From positions 65,098-115,205 of the forward strand of contig OKRB01000046.1 of NCBI GenBank assembly GCA_900290245.1: DNA of 50,108 bases, in the 5' to 3' direction. The first letter of the stretch is position 1; each line of letters starts with the position of its first letter. Of the stretch, positions 24,062 to 31,836 are shown in pieces. The translations under genes were made by a program, and so were the position numbers. Origin of the DNA: Candidatus Sulfuritelmatomonas gaucii (lineage in GTDB: Bacteria > Acidobacteriota > Terriglobia > Terriglobales > Acidobacteriaceae). The notes under the pieces were generated by a model. The model did not search any database, had not been told where the DNA came from, and worked only from the letters and a program-made list of their open reading frames with translations.

Positions 24062-25936
24062 GTGCTCGATTTTCTAGGCAACCTCGAACGGACGCACATG
24101 TGCGGGACGCTGCGCGCCGGGCACGCCGGTCAGCAGGTCGTTTTGATGGGCTGGGTGAACCGCCGCCGCGACCACGGCAACCTGATCTTCCTCGACCTGC
24201 GCGACCGCTCGGGAATAGCCCAGATCGTTCTCGACAAGGAACTCACGCCCGAAGGCCACGCCAAAGGCGAGCAGGTGCGCCCTGAGTATGTTGTTGCCGC
24301 CGTGGGCAAGGTGCGCCTGCGCGACAAGGACGCCATCAATCCCAAGATGGAGACTGGCGAGATCGAGATCAAGGCCACCGAATTGCGCGTGCTGAACGAC
24401 ACGCGCCTGGCGCCATTCTCACCCTCCGAAGAAGCGATCCAGAACGAAGAAATTCGCCTCAAGTACCGCTACATCGACCTGCGCCGCCCGGAGATGCAGC
24501 ACAACTTCCGCCTTCGCCATGAGATTACCCTTGCGATTCGCGAGAGCCTTTCGAAGCAGGGATTTCTCGAAATTGAAACGCCGATCCTGACAAAATCCAC
24601 TCCCGAAGGCGCAAGAGATTTCCTGGTTCCCAGCCGCGTGCATCCCGGCGAATTCTACGCACTTCCTCAGTCGCCGCAGATTTTCAAGCAGATCCTGATG
24701 ATCTCGGGTTTCGATCGCTACTTTCAGATCGCGCGCTGTTTCCGCGATGAGGATCTGCGCGCCGACCGGCAGCTTGAATTCACGCAGGTTGACCTGGAGA
24801 TGAGCTTTCCGCGGCGTGAGCATGTGTTCGGCGTTGTCGAGCAATTCATGAAGGCGGCATTCGCCGCTGCGGGAGTTGATTTGCCCGTTCCGTTCCCGAG
24901 CATCTCTTATGACGAGTCGATGCGCCAATACGGCACCGACAAACCGGACTTACGGCTGCCCGGCCTGACCGACGTTCGCTCCGCATTCACAAACGAAGCT
25001 CTGGCCACGCTGCAGATCGACTCGGCGCTACCCGTCGTGGCTTTGCGCATCCCCGGCGTGGGCGAGCTCAGCCGCAAGGAACGCGAAGAGAATCATCCGC
25101 TCTTCGACCAGAAGAAAGGCGCGAAGTTCATCGATGATTTCAAGCGCCTGGCGAAGAGCTTTCCAGATGCTGCGGCAAAGGTCCGCGAGCTCGCTGGCGC
25201 GGCCGAATCCGATTTCGTGATCGTCGTTGCCGGCGACCCTGCGCACCACATCAAGGCCAGCGACACCAAGTTCTCCGGCCGGTTGAGCGAGCGCGAGATC
25301 AATGTTTACGCGGCCGCGGGCAACTTCCGCGCCGAGCTGGCAAAAAAGTACGCCGACCGTCACGGCGCATTCCGTATCACCGATGAGGTCGTCGAAAAGG
25401 CAAGAGCGCGAAGCGCTAACGATGATCTGATCGACGGCGGCAAGGCCTTCCACCCCATGTGGCTGACAGACTTTCCGATGTTCGAGTACGAGCTCAGCTC
25501 GGGCAAGTGGGTGCCTGCACATCATCCCTTCACCGCGCCGTACGAAGCGGATATGGCCAATCTGGTCTCCGATCCTGCCAGTGTCCGCGCCGATTGCTAC
25601 GACCTTGCGATGAACGGCCTCGAACTCGGCTCGGGCTCCATCCGCATTCACAGCAAGGATGTGCAGCAGGTGATTTTCCGGGCGCTCGGCATCAGTGACG
25701 AAGAAGCCCGCAAGCGCTTCGGCTTTTTCCTCGACGCGCTCGAGTACGGTACGCCTCCGCACGGCGGCATCGCGCTGGGCCTCGATCGCATTGTGATGTT
25801 GCTCGCCGGCGCGGCTAATCTGCGTGAGGTCATCACGTTTCCGAAAACCGCAAAGGCCATCGACCTGATGGCTGATGCGCCGACGACTATCCCGGAGCAG
25901 CAGTTGAAGGAACTTCACATTCGCGTGGCGCGGTAA
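24062..25936 (+). CDS. aspS: Aspartyl-tRNA synthetase (bacterial type)
   Basis: A 624-residue class IIb synthetase starting with GTG at 24062 (AAGGA upstream). The N-terminal OB-fold anticodon domain contains RRRDHGNLIFLDLRDRSG (34-51). Motif 2 is FRDEDLRADRQLEFTQ, motif 3 GLDRIVMLL near 590, and the bacterial GAD insertion lies between (about 290-410). H38 in RRRDHG is the residue associated with non-discriminating AspRS (Leu in discriminating enzymes), which would also charge tRNA-Asn for the GatCAB amidotransferase route; this is inference. GLELGSGSIRIH is intact. Length and motifs fit a functional enzyme. Confidence 0.97.
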   Translation: MLDFLGNLERTHMCGTLRAGHAGQQVVLMGWVNRRRDHGNLIFLDLRDRSGIAQIVLDKELTPEGHAKGEQVRPEYVVAAVGKVRLRDKDAINPKMETGEIEIKATELRVLNDTRLAPFSPSEEAIQNEEIRLKYRYIDLRRPEMQHNFRLRHEITLAIRESLSKQGFLEIETPILTKSTPEGARDFLVPSRVHPGEFYALPQSPQIFKQILMISGFDRYFQIARCFRDEDLRADRQLEFTQVDLEMSFPRREHVFGVVEQFMKAAFAAAGVDLPVPFPSISYDESMRQYGTDKPDLRLPGLTDVRSAFTNEALATLQIDSALPVVALRIPGVGELSRKEREENHPLFDQKKGAKFIDDFKRLAKSFPDAAAKVRELAGAAESDFVIVVAGDPAHHIKASDTKFSGRLSEREINVYAAAGNFRAELAKKYADRHGAFRITDEVVEKARARSANDDLIDGGKAFHPMWLTDFPMFEYELSSGKWVPAHHPFTAPYEADMANLVSDPASVRADCYDLAMNGLELGSGSIRIHSKDVQQVIFRALGISDEEARKRFGFFLDALEYGTPPHGGIALGLDRIVMLLAGAANLREVITFPKTAKAIDLMADAPTTIPEQQLKELHIRVAR

Positions 25937-26100
25937 GAAGATCGGACCGATCTCAGCAATTCATGGCTCGCGTCCAGGGCTCTAAATGCGCGCCCCGCAA
26001 AAATCCGATTCAATTTATACTCTTGGTCAAGTCTCCAACGGTGACTGCATCGACTGCACGAACTTTGCTACGTCACGCTCGCGTGCGTTGAGAACGACAA

Positions 26101-27396
26101 ATGGAGCGCATCACGATGAGCACAAGCACTGAACTGCAAGCCTCGACAGCCAGCCGCGAGCGACTGCTGAAGACCCTCCGCTACGAGCAGCCCGATCGCA
26201 TTCCGATTGACTTTGGAGGGACGGCGGTCACCGGCGTGCATGCCAGTTGTGTCGCGGCGCTCCGCGACTATTACGGCCTGGAGAAACGCCCGGTGCGCGT
26301 GCATGAGCCGTTCCAGATGCTCGCCCTCATCGAAGAAGACCTGCGCGCAGCGATGGGCGTTGACGTGGTCGGCGTCTTCGCGCGCAACACCATGTTCGGG
26401 TTTCCAGCCGAGCGCTGGAAGAACTGGAACTTCAACGGGCTCAACGTGCTCGTGCCCGGCGACTTCAACACAACGATTGATGCGCGCGGCGACACGCTGA
26501 TTTATCCCGAGGGCGACATGACCGTACCGCCTAGCGGACGCATGCCCCGGGGCGGCTACTTTTTTGACTCCATCATTCGCCAGGAGCCGATCGACGAAGA
26601 CGCGCTGAACCCGGAAGACAACACAGAGGAGTTCAAGCCGATCGCGCAAGCCGATCTCGACCACCTGGCTCGTTCGGCACGCGAAGCGGGCGCAACCGGC
26701 GCGGGCGTGATCGCCGGGTTTGGCGGCACAGCCTTCGGTGATATCGCGCTGGTGCCGGGGCCATTTCTCAAGCATCCCAAGGGCATTCGCGACGTGACCG
26801 AGTGGTACGTGTCCACGCGAAGCCGGCGCGACTACATTCATAAAATCTTCGAGCTCCAGTGCGAGGTCGCCCTTGAGAACCTCGCCCGCATCTACGCAGC
26901 CGTAGGCGACCAGGTGCACGCTGTGTTCATCTGCGGCACCGACTTCGGCACGCAGACTTCGGCCTTCTGTTCAGTGCAAACGCTGCGCGACCTCTACTTC
27001 CCCTACTACAAGCAGGTCAACGACTGGATTCATGGGCACACCGAGTGGAAGAGCTTTAAACACAGTTGCGGCGCGGTGTCGAAGTTCATTCACACGTTCA
27101 TTGAGGCGGGCTTTGACATTCTCAATCCCGTACAGTGCTCGGCTGCGGGAATGGAGGCCGAGAAATTGAAGGCGGAGTTCGGCGACCGCATGGTTTTTTG
27201 GGGCGGAGGTGTCGACACGCAGAAGGTTCTTCCGTTCGGAACATCGGCCGAAGTGCGTGAACAGGTGTTGCGCCGCTGCGAAATCTTCGCGCCCGGCGGC
27301 GGATTCGTCTTCAATACGATTCACAACGTGCAGGCCGGCACGCCGGTTGAGAATATCGTCGCCATGCTCGATGCGGTGCACGAGTTCAACGGCTAA
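26101..27396 (+). CDS. Uroporphyrinogen decarboxylase / MtaA-like methyltransferase family protein
   Basis: A 431-residue TIM-barrel protein of the UroD superfamily. Rather than the substrate-binding residues of true HemE, it has the zinc site pattern of corrinoid-dependent methyltransferases such as MtaA/CmuA: SFKHSCGAV (His-x-Cys near residue 320), with a further Cys in NPVQCSA. Such enzymes move methyl groups between corrinoid proteins and coenzymes, or act in demethylation of one-carbon or aromatic substrates. The N-terminus RERLLKTLRYEQPDRIPIDFGG is the standard superfamily start. An ATG at 26116 with GGAG nine bases upstream is an alternative start. There is no corrinoid protein gene beside it, so the substrate is unknown. 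Confidence 0.8.
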   Translation: MERITMSTSTELQASTASRERLLKTLRYEQPDRIPIDFGGTAVTGVHASCVAALRDYYGLEKRPVRVHEPFQMLALIEEDLRAAMGVDVVGVFARNTMFGFPAERWKNWNFNGLNVLVPGDFNTTIDARGDTLIYPEGDMTVPPSGRMPRGGYFFDSIIRQEPIDEDALNPEDNTEEFKPIAQADLDHLARSAREAGATGAGVIAGFGGTAFGDIALVPGPFLKHPKGIRDVTEWYVSTRSRRDYIHKIFELQCEVALENLARIYAAVGDQVHAVFICGTDFGTQTSAFCSVQTLRDLYFPYYKQVNDWIHGHTEWKSFKHSCGAVSKFIHTFIEAGFDILNPVQCSAAGMEAEKLKAEFGDRMVFWGGGVDTQKVLPFGTSAEVREQVLRRCEIFAPGGGFVFNTIHNVQAGTPVENIVAMLDAVHEFNG

Positions 27397-27470
27397 AGTT
27401 AGCCGCTCAGGTGCCACACAAGCCCGTGAATTGAGGACTTCGTGGCTTTTGCCTTTTCAGTAGTCGCGCC

Positions 27471-27500
27471 TTGGGAACCGATGTACCCCTGTGATATATT
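27471..27500 (+). promoter_or_regulatory. Putative sigma70 promoter of tRNA-Lys
   Basis: TTGGGA (27471-27476) and TATATT (27495-27500) with an 18 bp spacer, about 77 bp before the tRNA. The surrounding 30 bp are the most A/T-rich between the methyltransferase stop and the tRNA. Confidence 0.45.
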
Positions 27501-27577
27501 TTCAAGGTGCGGCAGGCATTTTCACCACCGCTCAAGGTCGTGCACGATCGTCTTAAGCGCGGCTTTTCAATCCTTAG

Positions 27578-27653
27578 GGACGCGTAGCTCAACTGGCAGA
27601 GCATTCGGCTCTTAACCGACAGGTTGAAGGTTCGATTCCTTCCGCGTCCACCA
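27578..27653 (+). tRNA. tRNA-Lys (anticodon CTT)
   Basis: A 76-nt cloverleaf ending in encoded CCA. The acceptor arm is GGACGCG / CGCGTCC with A73. The D stem is GCTC / GAGC, the anticodon loop CTCTTAA reads CTT at 34-36, and the T arm is GAAGG-TTCGATT-CCTTC. The anticodon stem TTCGG / CCGAC has a T-C mismatch at pair 27-43; the other four pairs are standard. It decodes AAG. Confidence 0.96.
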
Positions 27654-28003
27654 CCAATGCATGGAGCAGATGCTCGCTGATCGCTCGCTCCGGCTTTTAC
27701 GCATTTCCCGAGAGCTTTTAGGTTCCTCGCCAAATTGCGGCGCTCACTCCACGCCGCCCCTCTCACAAAACCGCATCGCGCACGGCTGCCATGCGCAGCA
27801 CATCGTGCTGCCCATCACTGCAATGACCTGCGGGTTGGCGTAGGCAAGATGCAGGGTGGTGTGTCGACCGTCTTTGAGGGTCCGCCCTGGGAATAATTCT
27901 TGTAGTTTGAGCAGTTTTCCTGAACCGCCCAGGCCACTCCGCTCGCGGACCGATCCTCCAGGCAGGCCCCGCGCCCTGGATCCTGATGTGCCGGAGCTTT
28001 GTT
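27654..28003. other. Intergenic region between tRNA-Lys and the DUF362 gene
   Basis: 350 bp with no protein or RNA gene that I can support. Short pseudo-symmetrical segments are present (for example GCTGCCATGCGCAGC near 27783-27797), but no terminator with a U-tract. It presumably contains the promoter of the following three-gene run; an A/T-rich GGAATAATTCTTG lies near 27890. Confidence 0.4.
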
Positions 28004-29047
28004 ATGCCCAATCTTCGCGGCAAAAGCCGGCGGAATTTTCTCACACACTGCTTAACGGGAGCTGTGGCCCTTGGCGCCAGCGCCAACTTTCGCGGTTCGG
28101 CTGAAGTATTTTCGCCCGGGGCACAATCCCGCGTCGTGGTTGCACGCGATCCCATGCTTCGCGGAGCGGGTGCGGCCGCCGGTCAAGAGCGAGTCGATCC
28201 GCGCCGCATGGAGGCCCTGCTCGACCGCGCCATGCTGGCACTTTTCGGTGGCGGCCACGCCGCGGCGGCATCGCCCGAAAGCATCGTTGCCGCTTGGCGG
28301 AACATCGCGCGCCCCGGCGATGCTGTCGGTCTAAAAGTAAACACGCTCGGCGGCAAAGGCATCTCGACCAATGTTGAGCTGGTTGCAGTGGTTTGCGAGC
28401 GACTGCAGCAGGCAGGTGTCAAAGCCGCAGACATCGTCGTGTGGGACCGCGACACCGAGGAACTGGAGCGCGCTGGCTTCCATATCAACATCGGCGGCGA
28501 CCGCGTCCAGTGCTATGGCACCGATCGCGTCGACTACGAAGACTATCTTTCCGCCTGGGGCAGCGTGGGAAGTTGCGTGTCCAAGATCCTCACCCGATCC
28601 TCGAGCGTTCTCATCAATCTGCCCGTGCTCAAGGACCACGACGGCGCCGGCGTCACCATCGCTCTCAAGAACATGTACGGCACCATTCACAATCCCAACA
28701 AGTACCACCCCAACGGCTGCGATCCCTACGTCGCCGATGTGAACATGCTGCCCGAGATTCGCTCACGCATGAAGCTCGTCATCTGCGATGCCATCACCGC
28801 GATGTATGAGGGCGGTCCTGGATTCAAGCCCGAACACAGTTGGAAATGCAATGGTCTGCTCGTGTCACAAGATCCGGTCGCGCTCGACTCGACCGGCTGG
28901 CAGATGATCGAGCGCAAGCGCGCGGAAATGGGTCTGAAGACCCTTGAAGCCGAGAAGCGCGCGCCCCGCTACATTGCGACCGCGGCCGATAGCGAGCATC
29001 GCCTGGGCCACTCGGATCCCAGCCGTGTCGTGGTCGTTGAGGCGTAA
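28004..29047 (+). CDS. Twin-arginine-exported DUF362 protein
   Basis: 347 residues from ATG 28004 (GGAG seven bases upstream; ATG 27986 also in frame). The N-terminus is a textbook Tat signal: KSRRNFL at 7-13 followed by the hydrophobic TGAVALGASA. The mature protein matches DUF362 (PF04015), with GDAVGLKVNTLGGKGISTN, a NLPVLKDHDGAGVTIALKNMYGTI central motif, and VLCDAITAMYEGGPG-like C-terminal strands. The family has no established activity, although some members carry Fe-S domains; there is no ferredoxin motif here. It is the first gene of a tight run with the radical SAM and Memo-AMMECR1 genes (21 bp gap), which suggests a common task outside the cytoplasm. Confidence 0.88.
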   Translation: MPNLRGKSRRNFLTHCLTGAVALGASANFRGSAEVFSPGAQSRVVVARDPMLRGAGAAAGQERVDPRRMEALLDRAMLALFGGGHAAAASPESIVAAWRNIARPGDAVGLKVNTLGGKGISTNVELVAVVCERLQQAGVKAADIVVWDRDTEELERAGFHINIGGDRVQCYGTDRVDYEDYLSAWGSVGSCVSKILTRSSSVLINLPVLKDHDGAGVTIALKNMYGTIHNPNKYHPNGCDPYVADVNMLPEIRSRMKLVICDAITAMYEGGPGFKPEHSWKCNGLLVSQDPVALDSTGWQMIERKRAEMGLKTLEAEKRAPRYIATAADSEHRLGHSDPSRVVVVEA

Positions 29048-29068
29048 GCCCCCGTAGGGAGGTGCATC

Positions 29069-30256
29069 ATGAATTCCGAATTTACTCCTCAAGAAAACGT
29101 GGCGCGGGTCTCCATCGATCGCCGGTCGTTTCTGATGTGTGCGCTGGCATCGAGTGCTGCTCTCGGCGCAGGCGAACTCGCCACGCCCGCAACTGCGGCT
29201 CCTCGAGCGACGGCCGCCGCGACGCAAAGCGACGCGCAATTTACCTTCGAGGCAAAGTTCTACGAAAAGCTGCCCAACCGCAAGATCAAGTGCAAGCTCT
29301 GCCCGCGCGAGTGCATCGTGGGCGACAAAGAGCGGGGCTACTGCGGCGTGCGCGAAAATCGCGGCGGCATCTACTACACGCTCGTTCACTCGCGTGTCTG
29401 CGCCGCCCACATTGACCCCGTTGAAAAGAAGCCGCTCTTCCATTACCTGCCCGGAACCACGGCGTTTTCCATTGCCACCGCCGGCTGCAACGTCAACTGC
29501 AAGTTCTGTCAGAACTGGGACATCTCGCAGTCGCGGCCCGAGGAGATTCCGGCCGAGTACATTCCGCCTCACCAAGTGGCCGCCGTAGCCCGCCAATGCA
29601 ACTGCCCCACCATTGCCTACACCTACAGCGAGCCGGTTGTCTTTGCGGAATACCTGATGGACACGGCCGACGCCGGCCACGCGGCAGGCGTACGCAGCAT
29701 CGTCGTTTCCAACGGCTACATGCAGCACGATTCGCTCGAGCAGGCTTACGGCAAGATGGACGCGGTGAAGATCGACCTGAAGGCCTTCAACGACTCCTTC
29801 TACGCGAAGGTTGTTACCGGTCAGCTCAAGCCGGTGCTCGATTCCCTTGTCACGCTGCGCAAAATGGACAAGTGGACCGAGATTGTCTACCTCGTCATAC
29901 CTACACTCAACGACGATGACGAAGGGTTTCGTGGCTTGACGAAATGGATCCACACCAATCTCGGCCCCGATGTCCCGCTTCACTTTACGCAGTTTCATCC
30001 GGAGTATCTGCTCAAGAATCTGCCCATCACTCCTGTTCCCACGCTGGAGCGCGCCAAGGCCATCGCCGACGCTGAGGGTCTGCACTACGTCTACATCGGC
30101 AATGTGCCCGGCCATCCCGCGCAAAACACCTACTGTCCGCAGTGCCGCAAAATGCTGGTCGAGCGTGTTGGCTTCACGGCCAGCCAGATGCTGATCCGTA
30201 AAGACTCGACTTGCCCGTTCTGCCGGCACCCCATCCCCGGAATCTGGCACGCATGA
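29069..30256 (+). CDS. AmmeMemoRadiSam system radical SAM enzyme with Tat-type N-terminus
   Basis: A 395-residue protein of the PflA-like radical SAM family that accompanies AMMECR1 and Memo proteins. The SAM cluster motif is C140-x3-C144-x2-C147 (GCNVNCKFCQN). Upstream is the family motif with C75, C78, C82, C92 (KCKLCPREC and YCGVREN), and the C-terminus has C356, C359, C382, C385 (YCPQC and CPFC), likely a zinc ribbon or auxiliary cluster. Residues 17-36 carry DRRSFL and a hydrophobic stretch typical of twin-arginine signals, unusual for an enzyme needing SAM and low-potential electrons. GGGAGG precedes the start. Substrate is unknown. Confidence 0.9.
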   Translation: MNSEFTPQENVARVSIDRRSFLMCALASSAALGAGELATPATAAPRATAAATQSDAQFTFEAKFYEKLPNRKIKCKLCPRECIVGDKERGYCGVRENRGGIYYTLVHSRVCAAHIDPVEKKPLFHYLPGTTAFSIATAGCNVNCKFCQNWDISQSRPEEIPAEYIPPHQVAAVARQCNCPTIAYTYSEPVVFAEYLMDTADAGHAAGVRSIVVSNGYMQHDSLEQAYGKMDAVKIDLKAFNDSFYAKVVTGQLKPVLDSLVTLRKMDKWTEIVYLVIPTLNDDDEGFRGLTKWIHTNLGPDVPLHFTQFHPEYLLKNLPITPVPTLERAKAIADAEGLHYVYIGNVPGHPAQNTYCPQCRKMLVERVGFTASQMLIRKDSTCPFCRHPIPGIWHA

Positions 30257-30279
30257 CCGTGCCCAGGAGGTCATGAACC

Positions 30280-31800
30280 ATGAGGATTGCAAGGAGTTCG
30301 ACCATGGCCTGGTTAACGGCTCAACTCATTACGCTGGCGATCACTGCGCCCGTGCTCCACGTTCGCTCCGCGGTCGCTGAGAACGTTCGGCAGCCCGCAG
30401 TCGCCGGCGCATTCTATCCCGCCGACCCCAAAGAGCTGTCAAAGATGATGGACGATATGCTGGCGAAAGCGACGCCTCCGGCCGTCGACGGTGAAATCCT
30501 CGCCGCAGTTGCGCCTCACGCCGGCTATCCCTACTCGGGTCCGGTCGCTGCATGGACCTACGCCGCGCTCAAAGGCCACAAATACTCGCGCGTCGTTGTC
30601 ATCGCGCCCTCACACTACGTTGGTTTTAGCTTCACTTCGGTCTACGCCGGCGACGCCTACTCGACTCCGCTTGGCCAGGTTCCTGTCGACAAAGAGTTCG
30701 CGCATCGCCTGGCGAAGATGAGCTCCACCATGCAGCTATCTGAGAAGGGCCACCAGTCAACGCAGGACGCACCGGAACACTCCGTCGAAGTGGAGTTGCC
30801 CTGGCTGCAAAAGGTGCTGGGCAACTTCGACGTGGTTCCCATTGTGATGGGCGACCAGAGTTATGAGAGCAGCCGCGCGCTGGGCGTAGCGCTGGCCAAA
30901 ATGCTCCGCAACGATCACGACACGCTTGTCCTAGCCAGCTCCGACCTCTCCCACTACCATCCCTACGATGAAGCCGAGACTATCGACCACAAAACACTGC
31001 ACGCGCTTGAGGCATGGGATTACTTCAGCATGTCGCGCAATTTTGAGGCGCGTGTGTGGGAGGCCTGTGGTGGAGCGCCGATCGTCGCCGCCATGATCTA
31101 CGCCGAACGGATGGGAGCGAACAAGGCCGAAGTGCTTAGATACGCCAATTCCGGCGACGTAACAGGCGACCATTCGCGAGTGGTCGGTTACAGCGCTGAC
31201 CTCTTCATCAAGTCGGCGCACGCGGCCGATGCGCCGCCGCCATTCTCGTTGACGGATCAGGAGAAGGCCGAACTGCTCGCCGTCGCCCGCAACTCGGTCG
31301 AGCACATGATCCAGAAAAAGGAGCCCTACGCACCGGCGCCCAGCACGAGCGAAACCCTTAACCGCGAGTATGGCGCTTTTGTCACGCTCACCGAGCGCGG
31401 CGCATTGCGCGGCTGCATCGGTTACACCTCGGCCATGAAGCCGCTCTATATGACAGTGCGTGATACAGCCACGCTGGCCGCCCTTCGCGATCCGCGCTTC
31501 CCGCCGGTCTCGGCCTCTGAGCTGCCGCAGCTTGCCTACGAGATCTCCGTGCTGTCACCGCTTCGCCGCGTCACCGACTTCGAGCAGATCAAGGTAGGCC
31601 GCGACGGTCTGCTGATGAAGAACGGCGAGTTTGAGGGGCTTCTGCTGCCCCAGGTTCCCGTGGAGCAGAAGTGGGACCGGCAGACCTTTCTGGAGCAGAC
31701 CTGCGTGAAGGCCGGCATGACCCCGAATTGCTGGAAGGATGAGAACACCGACATCTTCGGCTTTACGGCGGTGGTGTTTAACGAAAAGAACAGTGAGTAG
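30280..31800 (+). CDS. Fused Memo-AMMECR1 protein (AmmeMemoRadiSam system proteins B and A)
   Basis: A 506-residue fusion. A Sec signal peptide or anchor occupies about 1-33 (MAWLTAQLITLAITAPVLH, then SAVA). The Memo domain (about 37-312) retains H80 (APHAGY), H112 (APSHY), D222 and H225 (SSDLSHY) and C263 (EACGG), equivalent to the metal/active-site residues of human MEMO1 (H49, H81, D189, H192, C244). The AMMECR1 domain (about 325-505) contains LRGCIG at 376-381, the family hallmark. In most genomes these are separate genes. It is third in the run, with a 23 bp gap and AGGAGGT before the start. Function of both domains in bacteria is unknown. Confidence 0.92.
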   Translation: MRIARSSTMAWLTAQLITLAITAPVLHVRSAVAENVRQPAVAGAFYPADPKELSKMMDDMLAKATPPAVDGEILAAVAPHAGYPYSGPVAAWTYAALKGHKYSRVVVIAPSHYVGFSFTSVYAGDAYSTPLGQVPVDKEFAHRLAKMSSTMQLSEKGHQSTQDAPEHSVEVELPWLQKVLGNFDVVPIVMGDQSYESSRALGVALAKMLRNDHDTLVLASSDLSHYHPYDEAETIDHKTLHALEAWDYFSMSRNFEARVWEACGGAPIVAAMIYAERMGANKAEVLRYANSGDVTGDHSRVVGYSADLFIKSAHAADAPPPFSLTDQEKAELLAVARNSVEHMIQKKEPYAPAPSTSETLNREYGAFVTLTERGALRGCIGYTSAMKPLYMTVRDTATLAALRDPRFPPVSASELPQLAYEISVLSPLRRVTDFEQIKVGRDGLLMKNGEFEGLLLPQVPVEQKWDRQTFLEQTCVKAGMTPNCWKDENTDIFGFTAVVFNEKNSE

Positions 31801-31836
31801 GCATCAGGGATCAGTCATCAGTGGTCAGGGATCAAT
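31801..31836 (+). repeat. GATCAGT-type heptamer tract
   Basis: Units GATCAGT, CATCAGT, GGTCAGG and GATCAAT at 31809-31836, preceded by a partial GCATCAG. The tract begins right after the Memo-AMMECR1 stop and, on the other strand, supplies the last codons and the stop (IIDP, TGA) of the convergent spermidine synthase-like gene. Confidence 0.65.

Noticed and set aside
25939..25953. Terminator after aspS
   Set aside because: AGATCGGACCGATCT is a good palindrome just after the stop, but no T-tract follows; an operator or chance is equally likely.
27390..27405. Terminator after the UroD-like gene
   Set aside because: CGGCTA-AAGT-TAGCCG forms a 6-bp hairpin over the stop codon but has no U-tract; it may be chance or a partial repeat box.
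27407..27766. Minus-strand open frame across tRNA-Lys
   Set aside because: The peptide NRTFNLSVKSRMLCQLSY is the antisense of tRNA-Lys; there is no protein character outside it.
28865..30292. 475-codon minus-strand open frame opposite the radical SAM gene
   Set aside because: The plus strand encodes an intact radical SAM protein with all cysteine motifs; the antisense product has no recognisable features.
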